Shown in pieces: positions 1 to 5,766 of a DNA stretch of 8,016 nt (within the stretch, counting starts at the first letter, position 1; each line of letters begins with the position of its first letter). Source of the DNA: Chloroflexota bacterium (GTDB lineage Bacteria; Chloroflexota; Dehalococcoidia; SM23-28-2). The position numbers and the translations under genes were made by a program. The DNA lies in the NCBI GenBank assembly GCA_030691665.1, contig JAUYDU010000085.1, forward strand, positions 1-8,016, in the 5' to 3' direction. The notes beneath the pieces are model-generated. The model worked only from the letters and a program-made list of their open reading frames with translations. It did no database searches and was not told the origin of the DNA.

Positions 1-2
1 AC

Positions 3-593
3 TACCTGCCCCTCAAGAAAGTCTACTACGAAGCGGGGCCGGGCGGCCAGCTCCTCCCCAAGGGGGAGGATGTCTACAGCTACGAGGTGGTCGAGTGGCT
101 GCCGATAAACGAAGTGCCAGTCGCTCTCTTTGCGCCGACTACCCGCTCTAGCACTGCTGCCACTCAGGGAACATGGCCGCTTACCCTGGCTGAGGCCACG
201 ACGTTCAAGGACTTTGGCCTGTACTATCTCGGCGATAGCTTTAAGGGTCTCCCGCTGCAACTCATTCAGGAGTACAGATCCCCCGCGCCCATTCCTGGTT
301 GGCCCGATCGTCACAGTGTGGAAGTGGTGTACGGCCGCCCACCAGCCAACCCCCTCGACGAGCCTAAGGAGCTGCGTATTGGCCAGGTGCATGCCAGCAC
401 CGAGACCCCTGGCATGCCCTCTCCCTGGGATCAGGGGACGATCGTAACAGCAAAGGGCGTCGAGGGGAGACTGCTCGAGGAAGGCGGCAGGGTGAGCCTT
501 AAGCTCACTCTAGGGGACACTCTCATCATTGTCACGGGCAATGATCGATCTGAGGTCTTGAACGCCGCCGCAGCTCTCGCTAAGCTCAACTAG
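3..593 (+). CDS. Hypothetical protein, 5'-truncated by the window edge
   Basis: The frame is open from base 3 to a TAG at 591-593, giving about 196 residues of a longer protein. The first in-frame GTG (87) is unlikely to be the true start, because plausible coding continues upstream (YLPLKKVYYEAG...). I do not recognise the family. The visible part is soluble-looking, with no membrane segment, and alternates beta-like stretches with proline-rich turns. It ends in a strand-turn-helix (around LTLGDTLIIVTGNDRSEV, then an alanine-rich helix). That ending recalls the C-terminus of DUF4367-type or outer-membrane-lipoprotein-like bacterial proteins, but the resemblance is only an impression. Its last 84 bases overlap the 3' end of the convergent DUF1385 gene; the orderly C-terminus here suggests this frame is the genuine one in the overlap. 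Confidence 0.65.
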   Translation, partial: YLPLKKVYYEAGPGGQLLPKGEDVYSYEVVEWLPINEVPVALFAPTTRSSTAATQGTWPLTLAEATTFKDFGLYYLGDSFKGLPLQLIQEYRSPAPIPGWPDRHSVEVVYGRPPANPLDEPKELRIGQVHASTETPGMPSPWDQGTIVTAKGVEGRLLEEGGRVSLKLTLGDTLIIVTGNDRSEVLNAAAALAKLN

Positions 594-1592
594 GGAGGCC
601 TGTCCACTCGCCTCAGGGGCCTGCCTGCCACACCGGCCAGCGCTCCTGCTTCTTCCGGGGCCTGGAGGAGGAAGCGAACTAGGCTTGTTCGTCAGCGGGG
701 TCGTTGCCTCCTCTCCCGCCACCACCTCCCGCAGGGCGCAGATCGCCACCTCCACCTGGTCGTCGTCAGGCTCGCGCGTGGTCAGCGATTGCAGCCATAG
801 GTTCGGCTTGAACGCCGCCCGCACCAGCCTGTTCCCCTGCCACCTTCCCCCCAGCCGGATCAGCTCGTAGCTCACGGCCGCGATGACCGGCACCAGCGCC
901 ACCCGCGACAGCAGCCGCTGCCACAGCGGCGGCATCCCCACCACCACGAACAGCAGCACCGATATCACCACCACCACCAGCAGGAAGCTCGTCCCGCAGC
1001 GAGGGTGAGCCGTGCTGTAGCCGCGCACCGCCCCCACCTCCAGCGGTGCGCCATGCTCCAGGGCGTTGATCGCCTTGTGCTCGGCCCCGTGATAGGCGAA
1101 CACCCGCCGGATATCGGGCAGCAAGCTGATGACGTACAGGTAGGCCAGCAGGATCGCCAGTCGGATCAGCCCCTCCACCACCACCGTCCAGCGCTCGTTG
1201 CCGATCGCTGCCTCCAGCCGGCCGCTGACCAGCACCGGCCCCACGAAGATCAGGGCGATGACGAACGCCAGCGCCAGCCCCACCGTCCCCCACAGCACCG
1301 GCCGGCTGATCTCCTTTTCTTCCTCCCCCAGGGCCACGTTCGAGGAGTAGAGGAGGGCTCGCGTGCCCAGCGCCAGCGTCTCCCAGAGCACGATGATCCC
1401 CCGCAGGAAGGGGATGCGTCGTAACGCCCCGCTGTACAGCCCGCCCAGGCTCTCCACCCGCAGGGCGATGTCCCCTTCCGGCCGGCGCACCGCCACCGCC
1501 ATCAGGCGACGGCCGCGGATCATCACGCCCTCCAGGACCGCCTGGCCGCCGTAATAAAAAGAACCCGCCTCCTGGCGGGTAGCGTTGGCCAA
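510..1592 (-). CDS. yqhQ: DUF1385 (YqhQ-like) integral membrane protein with an anomalous C-terminal tail
   Basis: The protein has 360 residues and starts at TTG (1592-1590). An AGAGGAG ribosome-binding site lies about 6 nt upstream. The family signature is clear: YYGGQAVLEGVMIRG at residues 13-27, HGAEHKAINALEHG at 168-181, and HPRCGTSF at 196-203. Hydrophobic segments lie at about 62-80, 100-123, 140-158, 203-220 and 231-246. The His/Glu/Cys motifs look like a conserved site of unknown chemistry; the family has no established biochemical role that I know of. The gene is last in the rplU-rpmA-rpmE cluster, 56 nt after rpmE. Two things are odd. A Rho-independent terminator sits within its first 13 codons. 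After residue ~292 the sequence becomes a low-complexity Pro/Ser/Arg tail of ~68 residues that overlaps the convergent gene. Family members are normally about 300 residues, so the tail probably reflects a lost stop or an indel near 700-720. Confidence 0.87.
   Translation of the reverse strand: MANATRQEAGSFYYGGQAVLEGVMIRGRRLMAVAVRRPEGDIALRVESLGGLYSGALRRIPFLRGIIVLWETLALGTRALLYSSNVALGEEEKEISRPVLWGTVGLALAFVIALIFVGPVLVSGRLEAAIGNERWTVVVEGLIRLAILLAYLYVISLLPDIRRVFAYHGAEHKAINALEHGAPLEVGAVRGYSTAHPRCGTSFLLVVVVISVLLFVVVGMPPLWQRLLSRVALVPVIAAVSYELIRLGGRWQGNRLVRAAFKPNLWLQSLTTREPDDDQVEVAICALREVVAGEEATTPLTNKPSSLPPPGPGRSRSAGRCGRQAPEASGQASLVELSESCGGVQDLRSIIARDNDESVP
1554..1580 (-). terminator. Rho-independent terminator inside the start of the DUF1385 gene
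   Basis: Read on the minus strand, the stem ACCCGCC (1580-1574) and GGCGGGT (1569-1563) encloses the loop AGGA. It is followed directly by TCTTTTTATT (1562-1553). A perfect 7-bp GC-rich stem with a four-base loop and a U-tract is the canonical intrinsic terminator. It lies about 70 nt after the rpmE stop, where the ribosomal operon could end. It also encodes residues 5-13 of the downstream membrane protein. Function is inferred from structure only. Confidence 0.7.
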
Positions 1593-1648
1593 AGGTGGCT
1601 CCTCTGCAGACGAAAGGGCGGCCGCGGTGTTCCTCTCAGTCCTCCGCC

Positions 1649-2068
1649 TCAGGCCGGAGACGTCCGCTTCCGGCTCCTCCTCTGCCTGGGCTCGGAGACC
1701 GCTTTGGGCTCACCCTCCGCCTCAGCCGCGGCTTCGGGCCCTGCTTCGGCCTCCCCCTGCGATTCAGGCTCAGCGCTGGCTTCGGTCTCCGGCACAGCCT
1801 CCTCCGCCGTCTCCGCTTCAGCGCTCGCTTCCGGCTCCGCGTCAGGGACAGCCTGCGCCGCCTTCTGCTCGGATAGCCCGTAGCGCTTCAGGAAACGCTC
1901 CACTCGCCCCGCCGTGTCCACGATGCGCTGTTCGCCGGTGAAGAAAGGATGGCAGCGGCTGCACACTTCCACGTGCAGTCGCGCCTTGGTCGCCCGCGTC
2001 TGGAAGGTGTTGCCGCAGGCGCAAACGACGGTCGCTTCGACGTACTCGGGGTGGATATTCGCCTTCAC
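1649..2068 (-). CDS. rpmE: Ribosomal protein L31 (zinc-binding type) with acidic C-terminal extension
   Basis: This is 50S subunit protein bL31, 139 residues, starting at GTG (2068-2066) with GAGGGG 5 nt upstream. The start GTGA overlaps the rpmA stop by 4 nt, implying translational coupling. Residues 1-66 are a standard L31: MKANIHPEYVEATV, the zinc ligands C16, C18, C37 and C40 (CxC...CxxC), then HPFFTGEQRIVDTAGRVERF. The Cys-containing form is the zinc-bearing paralogue, which in many bacteria is swapped for a Cys-less one under zinc limitation; none is seen here. Residues ~67-126 are an extension made almost entirely of Glu, Ala, Pro and Ser. It ends in a basic cap (RQRRSRKRTSPA). Normal L31 is about 65-90 residues long, so roughly half of this protein is tail. 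Confidence 0.95.
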   Translation of the reverse strand: MKANIHPEYVEATVVCACGNTFQTRATKARLHVEVCSRCHPFFTGEQRIVDTAGRVERFLKRYGLSEQKAAQAVPDAEPEASAEAETAEEAVPETEASAEPESQGEAEAGPEAAAEAEGEPKAVSEPRQRRSRKRTSPA

Positions 2069-2364
2069 GGATGCCCCTCAGTCGTGTCTGCTGGCGGGCA
2101 GGTCTCGCTGGCGGCGTGGACGCTGACCTTCTTGCGTCCGAGCTTGTTGTAGTGCTCAAACTTGACCTGCCCCTCGATCAGCGAATAGATCGTGAAGTCG
2201 CGCCCCATGCCCACATTCTTGCCCGGGTGGACGCGCGTCCCCCGCTGGCGGACGATAATCGTCCCCGGCAGCACCACCTCGCCGTCGTAGCGCTTGACGC
2301 CCAGGCGCTTGGCCTTGCTATCGCGCCCGTAGCGAGTGCTGCCTCCGCCCTTCTTGTGTGCCAT
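2065..2364 (-). CDS. rpmA: Ribosomal protein L27
   Basis: This is 50S protein bL27, whose N-terminus reaches toward the peptidyl-transferase centre. The protein has 99 residues and begins MAHKKGGGSTRYGRDSKAKRL with no cleavable N-terminal extension of the Firmicutes type. GVKRYDGEVVLPGTIIVRQRG and HPGKNVGMGRDFTIYSL are the family core. An Asn common in the GSTRNGRDS motif is Tyr here (Y12). The usual L27 ends near RKKVSV (residue ~82). Here 17 further residues follow, including a Cys and two prolines. The ATG lies 2 nt after the rplU TAG, and the ribosome-binding site (AGAGGGG) is inside the end of rplU. The 3' end overlaps rpmE by 4 nt. Confidence 0.97.
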   Translation of the reverse strand: MAHKKGGGSTRYGRDSKAKRLGVKRYDGEVVLPGTIIVRQRGTRVHPGKNVGMGRDFTIYSLIEGQVKFEHYNKLGRKKVSVHAASETCPPADTTEGHP

Positions 2365-2366
2365 CC

Positions 2367-3080
2367 CTATTCACCCCTCTTGGTTCGACGCCTCGGCTTC
2401 GGTACTGCCTTCTCCACCTCTGCCTCTGGCGGAGGCGTTACCTTCGCCACCCGCGCCCGCCGCGGCTTTGGCTTCTCCTCCACCGCCGGCTCTGCCCCAG
2501 CTTCCACCGGCGCTTCCGCCGACGCCTCGGGTGCCGCCGCCTTGCGCCGCCGCGGCTTCGGCTTCTCCTCCACCGCCGGCTCCGCTCCAGCCTCCACCGG
2601 CGCTTCCGCCTCTGGCAGAGGCGGTGGCTTGGGCTTGGCCGCGGCCTTCCCCCGGCGAGGCTTCGGCGGCGCCTCGACGGCGCCGACCTCCGCCACCGGC
2701 TTGGCGGCGGCCTTTGGGCGGCGTGGCTTGCGCGGCGCCTCGGCGGCCACGATCGCTTCCGCCTCCACGCCCGTCAGTATCTGGCGAATGGCCAGGCGAG
2801 TGTAGCCCTGGCGGTGGCCCGTCTTCTTGTGATAGCGGGTCTTGGGCTTGTACTTGAAGACTACGATCTTCTTGTCGCGGCCGTGCTCCACCACCTCCGC
2901 CACCACCCGCGCGCCGGCCACCCGTGGCTGGCCCACGATGACCTCTTCCCCGTCGGCCACCAGAAGCACGTCCAGCAGCTCCACCGTGTCACCCACGGCC
3001 GCCGGCAGCCGCTCCACGTCCAGGAGTTGGTTCGGCACCACTCTGTACTGTTTGCCGCCTGTGCGAACTACCGCGTAGAT
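2367..3080 (-). CDS. rplU: Ribosomal protein L21 with long repeat-containing tail; apparent ATC start
   Basis: This is 50S protein bL21, which binds 23S rRNA. I place the start at ATC (3080-3078). It lies 5 nt after a perfect GGAGGT and restores the conserved N-terminus xYAVVRTGGKQYRV. An in-frame TAG two codons upstream (3086-3084) rules out a longer reading. The first canonical start in frame is GTG at 3041-3039, which would delete the first 13 conserved residues and has no ribosome-binding site. From ATC the protein has 237 residues. Residues 1-~107 are normal L21, including KTGHRQGYTRLAIRQIL at 85-102. Residues ~108-237 are an Ala/Pro/Glu/Lys/Arg tail. It contains two identical 20-residue copies (159-178 and 189-208) of EAPVEAGAEPAVEEKPKPRR, plus further KPRR-type motifs. 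Normal L21 is ~100-105 residues. The gene leads the rplU-rpmA-rpmE operon. Confidence 0.93.
   Translation of the reverse strand: MYAVVRTGGKQYRVVPNQLLDVERLPAAVGDTVELLDVLLVADGEEVIVGQPRVAGARVVAEVVEHGRDKKIVVFKYKPKTRYHKKTGHRQGYTRLAIRQILTGVEAEAIVAAEAPRKPRRPKAAAKPVAEVGAVEAPPKPRRGKAAAKPKPPPLPEAEAPVEAGAEPAVEEKPKPRRRKAAAPEASAEAPVEAGAEPAVEEKPKPRRARVAKVTPPPEAEVEKAVPKPRRRTKRGE
2461..2610 (-). repeat. In-frame 60-bp duplication, 90-bp period, in the L21 tail
   Basis: Bases 2461-2520 and 2551-2610 match at 56 of 60 positions by eye, and all four differences are synonymous. Each copy encodes the same 20 residues (L21 residues 189-208 and 159-178). The spacing of 90 bp (30 codons) suggests a tandem duplication whose linker has since diverged. 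Silent-only divergence points to selection on the peptide or to recent conversion. Confidence 0.85.
2606..2624. repeat. Perfect palindrome within the L21 tail coding region (GCCTCTGGC element)
   Basis: CCGCCTCT (2606-2613), loop GGC, AGAGGCGG (2617-2624) form a perfect 8-bp hairpin. Its first 14 bases are identical to 3101-3114 in the rplU leader. The core GCCTCTGGC also occurs at 2422-2430, and inverted at 7687-7695. Confidence 0.6.
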
Positions 3081-3085
3081 TTCCT

Positions 3086-3091
3086 ACCTCC
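3086..3091 (-). promoter_or_regulatory. Ribosome-binding site that sets the rplU start
   Basis: GGAGGT on the minus strand, 5 nt before ATC 3080-3078. No comparable purine run precedes the in-frame GTG at 3041. The site, together with L21 conservation, argues for initiation at ATC. Confidence 0.75.
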
Positions 3092-3168
3092 GATACCTGT
3101 CCGCCTCTGGCAGAACATACACTTGCCCGCGTCCGCCAACAGGCCCCACTGAGCAGGCAGTCTCGCCG

Positions 3169-3198
3169 ATTCTAGCAAACCTGCCTTGCCGCGGTCAA
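3169..3198 (-). promoter_or_regulatory. Sigma-70-type promoter for the rplU-rpmA-rpmE operon
   Basis: TTGACC (3198-3193), an 18-nt spacer, then TAGAAT (3174-3169), preceded by TGC as an extended -10. Transcription would begin near 3162 and give an ~80-nt leader. The leader could hold an L21 or other autoregulatory structure, but I could not define one. Confidence 0.65.
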
Positions 3199-3246
3199 CG
3201 CTACTCATCCAATAGGACAGCCATTAACCAGGGAGTCCGCTCATGG

Positions 3247-3317
3247 TTCGACAGGCTCACCACGGGCGGAGACAAATAGCACCCGAGACCGCTCGCCCTG
3301 AGCCTGTCGAAGGGCGA
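3247..3317. repeat. Inverted intergenic repeat, TTCGACAGGCTCA arms
   Basis: TTCGACAGGCTCA at 3247-3259 is the exact reverse complement of 3299-3311. The match extends imperfectly through the flanking GGGCG/CGCCC bases, so a long hairpin with a bulge is possible. Within the right arm a second hairpin, TCGCCCT (3293-3299) with AGGGCGA (3311-3317), can form instead. From memory, similar TTCGACAGGCTCAGGGCGA-like sequences are dispersed between genes in many environmental genomes. That makes a REP-like or miniature mobile origin likely, without identifying a family. Confidence 0.7.
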
Positions 3318-3417
3318 ACCAGGCCTTTTTCAACAGGCTCCAGGGTCGTGCTCGGGAGCAAAGATCTCAGCCTCGCGGCGGAACGCAGCACCTGACCGCC
3401 GCCTCAGGGCAGGCCCC

Positions 3418-3432
3418 TTCGACGGGCTCAGG
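3418..3432. repeat. Degenerate copy of the TTCGACAGGCTCA repeat spanning the ftsH stop
   Basis: TTCGACGGGCTCAGG differs from the intergenic repeat at one base in its 13-base core. On the minus strand the CCTGAGCCCGTCGAA reading supplies the ftsH TGA stop (3430-3428). The end of the FtsH tail therefore appears to be set by the repeat. Confidence 0.6.
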
Positions 3433-5362
3433 CCAGGTCCGGCTGGGGCGGGCCGATCACCGGCTTAGGCAGGGGTCCCTTCTCCCTAGCCTTGGGCGCC
3501 CCCTCCGGCTGCACCGGTGGCGTCTCAGGAGCGGTGGGGGCCGGCTCTTCGCCCGGAGATGTCTTGAACAAAGCCTCCAGCGCCTCACCCTCGATCGTCT
3601 CGTCCTCCATGATCCGTTTGGCCAACTGCTCTAGCTTGGCCTGGTTCTCCGTGAGGACCTTCTTGGCACACTGGTAGGCCTGGTCGATGATCTGCCGCAC
3701 TTCCTCGTCGATCTGCTCGGCCACCTTCTCGCTGTAGTTGCGCTGCTCGGCGATCTCCCGCCCCAGGAAGACCAGCTCTTCCCTGCGGCCGAACGTGCGC
3801 GGGCCCAGTCGCTCGCTCATCCCCCACTTGGTGACCATCGCCCGCGCCATCCGGGTCACCCTCTCCAGATCGTTCTCGGCGCCCGTCGTCATCTCGCCGA
3901 ACACCAGCTCCTCGGCGGCCCGACCGCCCAGGGCAGAGGCGATCGAGTCCTCGAAGTGAGCCTTGGTCGCGATCCGCCTATCCCCCTCGGGAAGGTAGCG
4001 CGTGTAGCCCAGCGCCATCCCCCGCGACACGATCGTGATCTTGTACACCGGGTCGGCGTTCGGCAGCATGCGCGCCACCAGGGCGTGTCCCGACTCGTGG
4101 TAGGCGGTGATCTCCTTCTCCCTCGGCGTTATCACCCGGCTCTTGCGTTCCGGCCCGGCGATCACCCGGTCCACCGCCTCGTCGAACTCCGACATCGTGA
4201 CCTTCTTCTTGTTGCGCCGAGCCGCTAGAATAGCCGCCTCGTTCAGCAGGTTCGCCAGGTCGGCGCCCGAGAAGCCGGGCGTCTGCTTCGCCAGTATCTC
4301 CAGGTTGACGTCCTTGTCCAGCGGCTTGCCCTGAGCGTGCACCTCCAGGATCGCCTTGCGCCCTCTCACGTCCGGCGTGTCCAGCACCACCTGGCGGTCG
4401 AAGCGCCCCGGCCGCAGCAGCGCCGGGTCCAGGATGTCGGGCCGGTTGGTGGCGGCCACCACGATAATGTTGGTGTGAGTGTCGAACCCATCCATCTCCA
4501 CCAGAATCTGGTTCAGGGTCTGCTCCCGCTCGTCGTGGCTGCCCCCCAGCCCGGCGCCCCGGTGGCGCCCCACGGCATCGATCTCGTCAATGAACACGAT
4601 GCAAGGAGCATTCCGCTTCGCCTGGTCGAACAGATCCCGCACCCGCGAAGCGCCCACCCCCACGAACATCTCCACGAACTCGGAGCCGCTGATCGAGAAG
4701 AAGGGGACGCCCGCCTCGCCGGCCACCGCCTTGGCCAGGAGGGTCTTCCCCGTGCCGGGCGGCCCCAGCAGCAGCACACCCCTGGGAATGCGAGCCCCCA
4801 GGGCGGCGAACTTCTCCGGCCACTTCAGGAACTCCACCACCTCCTGGAGCTCCTCCTTGGCTTCCTCCACCCCCGCCACATCGGCAAAGGTTATGCCCGA
4901 CCGCGTCCCCGCGAACATCCGCGCCCGGCTCTTGCCAAAGTTCATCGCTTGGGTATTGGTGCCCTGAGCCTGACGCATCAGGAACAGCAGCAGCCCACCG
5001 AAGATGATCAGCGGCAGAAAGTTGATGAGGATGTTCAGCCAGTTGAAGCCGCCTCCCTTCACCTTGGGGTCGGGGTACTGACCAACCGTCAGCCCCGCAT
5101 CCTCCAGGACCTTGCGGACGGTGTCTCCCTCTTCCAGCTTCGTCTTGAAGGACCGGTCACTGTTCGCCAGCTTGTAGGTGACCTTTTCGCCGTCGACTTC
5201 GATCTTGCTGACATTCCCGTCCCTAACGTCCGTCACAAATTGGGACAGGGGCACCGGCTCCTTGCTGGAGGTGTTTCTCCCGAATAGGGTGAACACGATG
5301 GCCACGACCCCCACCAGGATGACCAGATAAACCAGACTGTTTCGCAGCCAGCGGCCGTACAT
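3428..5362 (-). CDS. ftsH: ATP-dependent zinc metalloprotease FtsH
   Basis: This is the membrane-anchored AAA+ protease that extracts and degrades membrane and short-lived cytosolic proteins as a hexamer. It has 644 residues, a normal length, starting at ATG (5362-5360) after AAGGAAGAGG. In order: membrane segment 1 at ~9-27; a periplasm-facing domain at ~30-105; membrane segment 2 at ~108-129; Walker A GPPGTGKT 200-207; pore loop F233-V234-G235; Walker B IVFIDE 255-260; second region of homology ending GRFDR 319-323; zinc site HESGH 422-426 with the third ligand D498 (AENDLERVT). All catalytic residues are present. The last ~40 residues are a Pro/Glu-rich tail, as is common. The gene is not obviously in an operon: it has its own promoter upstream and a repeat-filled gap after it. 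Its TGA lies inside a copy of the intergenic repeat. Confidence 0.98.
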   Translation of the reverse strand: MYGRWLRNSLVYLVILVGVVAIVFTLFGRNTSSKEPVPLSQFVTDVRDGNVSKIEVDGEKVTYKLANSDRSFKTKLEEGDTVRKVLEDAGLTVGQYPDPKVKGGGFNWLNILINFLPLIIFGGLLLFLMRQAQGTNTQAMNFGKSRARMFAGTRSGITFADVAGVEEAKEELQEVVEFLKWPEKFAALGARIPRGVLLLGPPGTGKTLLAKAVAGEAGVPFFSISGSEFVEMFVGVGASRVRDLFDQAKRNAPCIVFIDEIDAVGRHRGAGLGGSHDEREQTLNQILVEMDGFDTHTNIIVVAATNRPDILDPALLRPGRFDRQVVLDTPDVRGRKAILEVHAQGKPLDKDVNLEILAKQTPGFSGADLANLLNEAAILAARRNKKKVTMSEFDEAVDRVIAGPERKSRVITPREKEITAYHESGHALVARMLPNADPVYKITIVSRGMALGYTRYLPEGDRRIATKAHFEDSIASALGGRAAEELVFGEMTTGAENDLERVTRMARAMVTKWGMSERLGPRTFGRREELVFLGREIAEQRNYSEKVAEQIDEEVRQIIDQAYQCAKKVLTENQAKLEQLAKRIMEDETIEGEALEALFKTSPGEEPAPTAPETPPVQPEGAPKAREKGPLPKPVIGPPQPDLA

Positions 5363-5427
5363 TGCCTCTTCCTTACGACATCCCCACGGGCGAACGAAGG
5401 ACGATTGCTATCTCGCCCGCTGCGCCC

Positions 5428-5436
5428 ATTATATCA
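5428..5436 (-). promoter_or_regulatory. Extended -10 promoter for ftsH
   Basis: TGATATAAT on the minus strand (5436-5428) is a perfect TATAAT with an upstream TG. The -35 position at 17 nt (TAGGTT) is poor, which fits an extended -10 promoter. A start near 5421 would give a ~58-nt leader before the ftsH ATG. I see no heat-shock element. Confidence 0.65.
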
Positions 5437-5486
5437 GATCGGCGCACCAAAACCTATTGCAGGTTCGGGGCTCCCGCTCCCTCGCC

Positions 5487-5678
5487 CTACTTGCCCACGT
5501 CCGAGGCCAGCACTCCGCTCTGGGCCCAGTTCTCCTTCGCCACGTCCTCGAATACGATTATGGTCGCCTCCGGCGTGGTGTGGGCTATGTTCACGATGGC
5601 CTCGGTAATCACCCGCGCCAGCTCCTGCTTTTGGGCGTGGGTACGGCCGGGCCACATCTCTACCCGCACGATGGGCAT
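5487..5678 (-). CDS. 4-oxalocrotonate tautomerase-like protein
   Basis: A 63-residue protein of the tautomerase superfamily, in which the N-terminal proline exposed after Met removal acts as general base. Start ATG (5678-5676) follows AGGAGGT by 5 nt. Counting from Pro1, P1 and R11 (PGRT) match the classic enzyme. Arg39, used for substrate binding in the Pseudomonas enzyme, is Ile here, and Phe50 appears as Trp in KENW. The protein therefore belongs to the fold, but the substrate cannot be named and 4-oxalocrotonate is unlikely. No catechol meta-cleavage genes are nearby. The gene is transcribed toward ftsH, has its own promoter, and stands divergent to rnhB. Confidence 0.85.
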   Translation of the reverse strand: MPIVRVEMWPGRTHAQKQELARVITEAIVNIAHTTPEATIIVFEDVAKENWAQSGVLASDVGK

Positions 5679-5716
5679 CGCTCACCTCCTGGGTCACTAA
5701 TCTCCGCATTAAGCCC

Positions 5717-5745
5717 AAAGTAGCGATGCCTCTACAGCTTGTCAA
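5717..5745 (-). promoter_or_regulatory. Promoter for the tautomerase-like gene
   Basis: A consensus TTGACA (5745-5740), a 17-nt spacer and TACTTT (5722-5717) on the minus strand, about 39 nt from the ATG. The -35 is perfect and the -10 is weak. Confidence 0.55.
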
Positions 5746-5766
5746 CCGCCTGCCCGCCCCGGCGGG

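Larger units (their letters stand above)
3099..3427. other. Gene-poor stretch between ftsH and rplU
   Basis: No convincing open frame is present. The stretch holds the rplU leader and promoter on its left. To the right are several copies or fragments of a TTCGACAGGCTCA-type repeat (3247-3259, inverted at 3299-3311, degenerate at 3331-3342, and one reaching into the ftsH stop at 3418-3432). The run TTTTT at 3326-3330 follows the hairpin by 8 nt on the plus strand, too far for a good intrinsic terminator. No clear terminator for ftsH was found. Confidence 0.7.

Noticed and set aside
3068..3118. A 16-codon ATG-started frame overlapping the rplU start, as leader peptide or alternative N-terminus via frameshift
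   Set aside because: It lacks a ribosome-binding site, ends inside rplU in another frame, and the -1 step needed has no slippery sequence. Direct initiation at ATC explains the layout better.
2071..3152. Long plus-strand frames (264 and 244 codons) opposite rplU and rpmA
   Set aside because: They are mirror frames of a GC-rich, repeat-bearing coding strand, composed of Arg/Leu/Pro/Ala runs with no family features.
3293..3330. Plus-strand hairpin TCGCCCT/AGGGCGA with TTTTT as an intrinsic terminator
   Set aside because: The T-run is 8 nt past the stem, the loop is 11 nt, and no plus-strand gene ends upstream. The structure is better explained by the repeat family.
4337..5287. 316-codon plus-strand frame opposite ftsH
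   Set aside because: A shadow of the highly conserved ftsH coding strand; His/Gln/Pro-rich and without its own start signals.
5440..5460. AACCT-GCAAT-AGGTT followed by TT (minus strand) as a terminator for the tautomerase gene
   Set aside because: The stem is only 5 bp and AT-rich, with just two further T residues. Too weak to call, and it overlaps the ftsH promoter -35 area.
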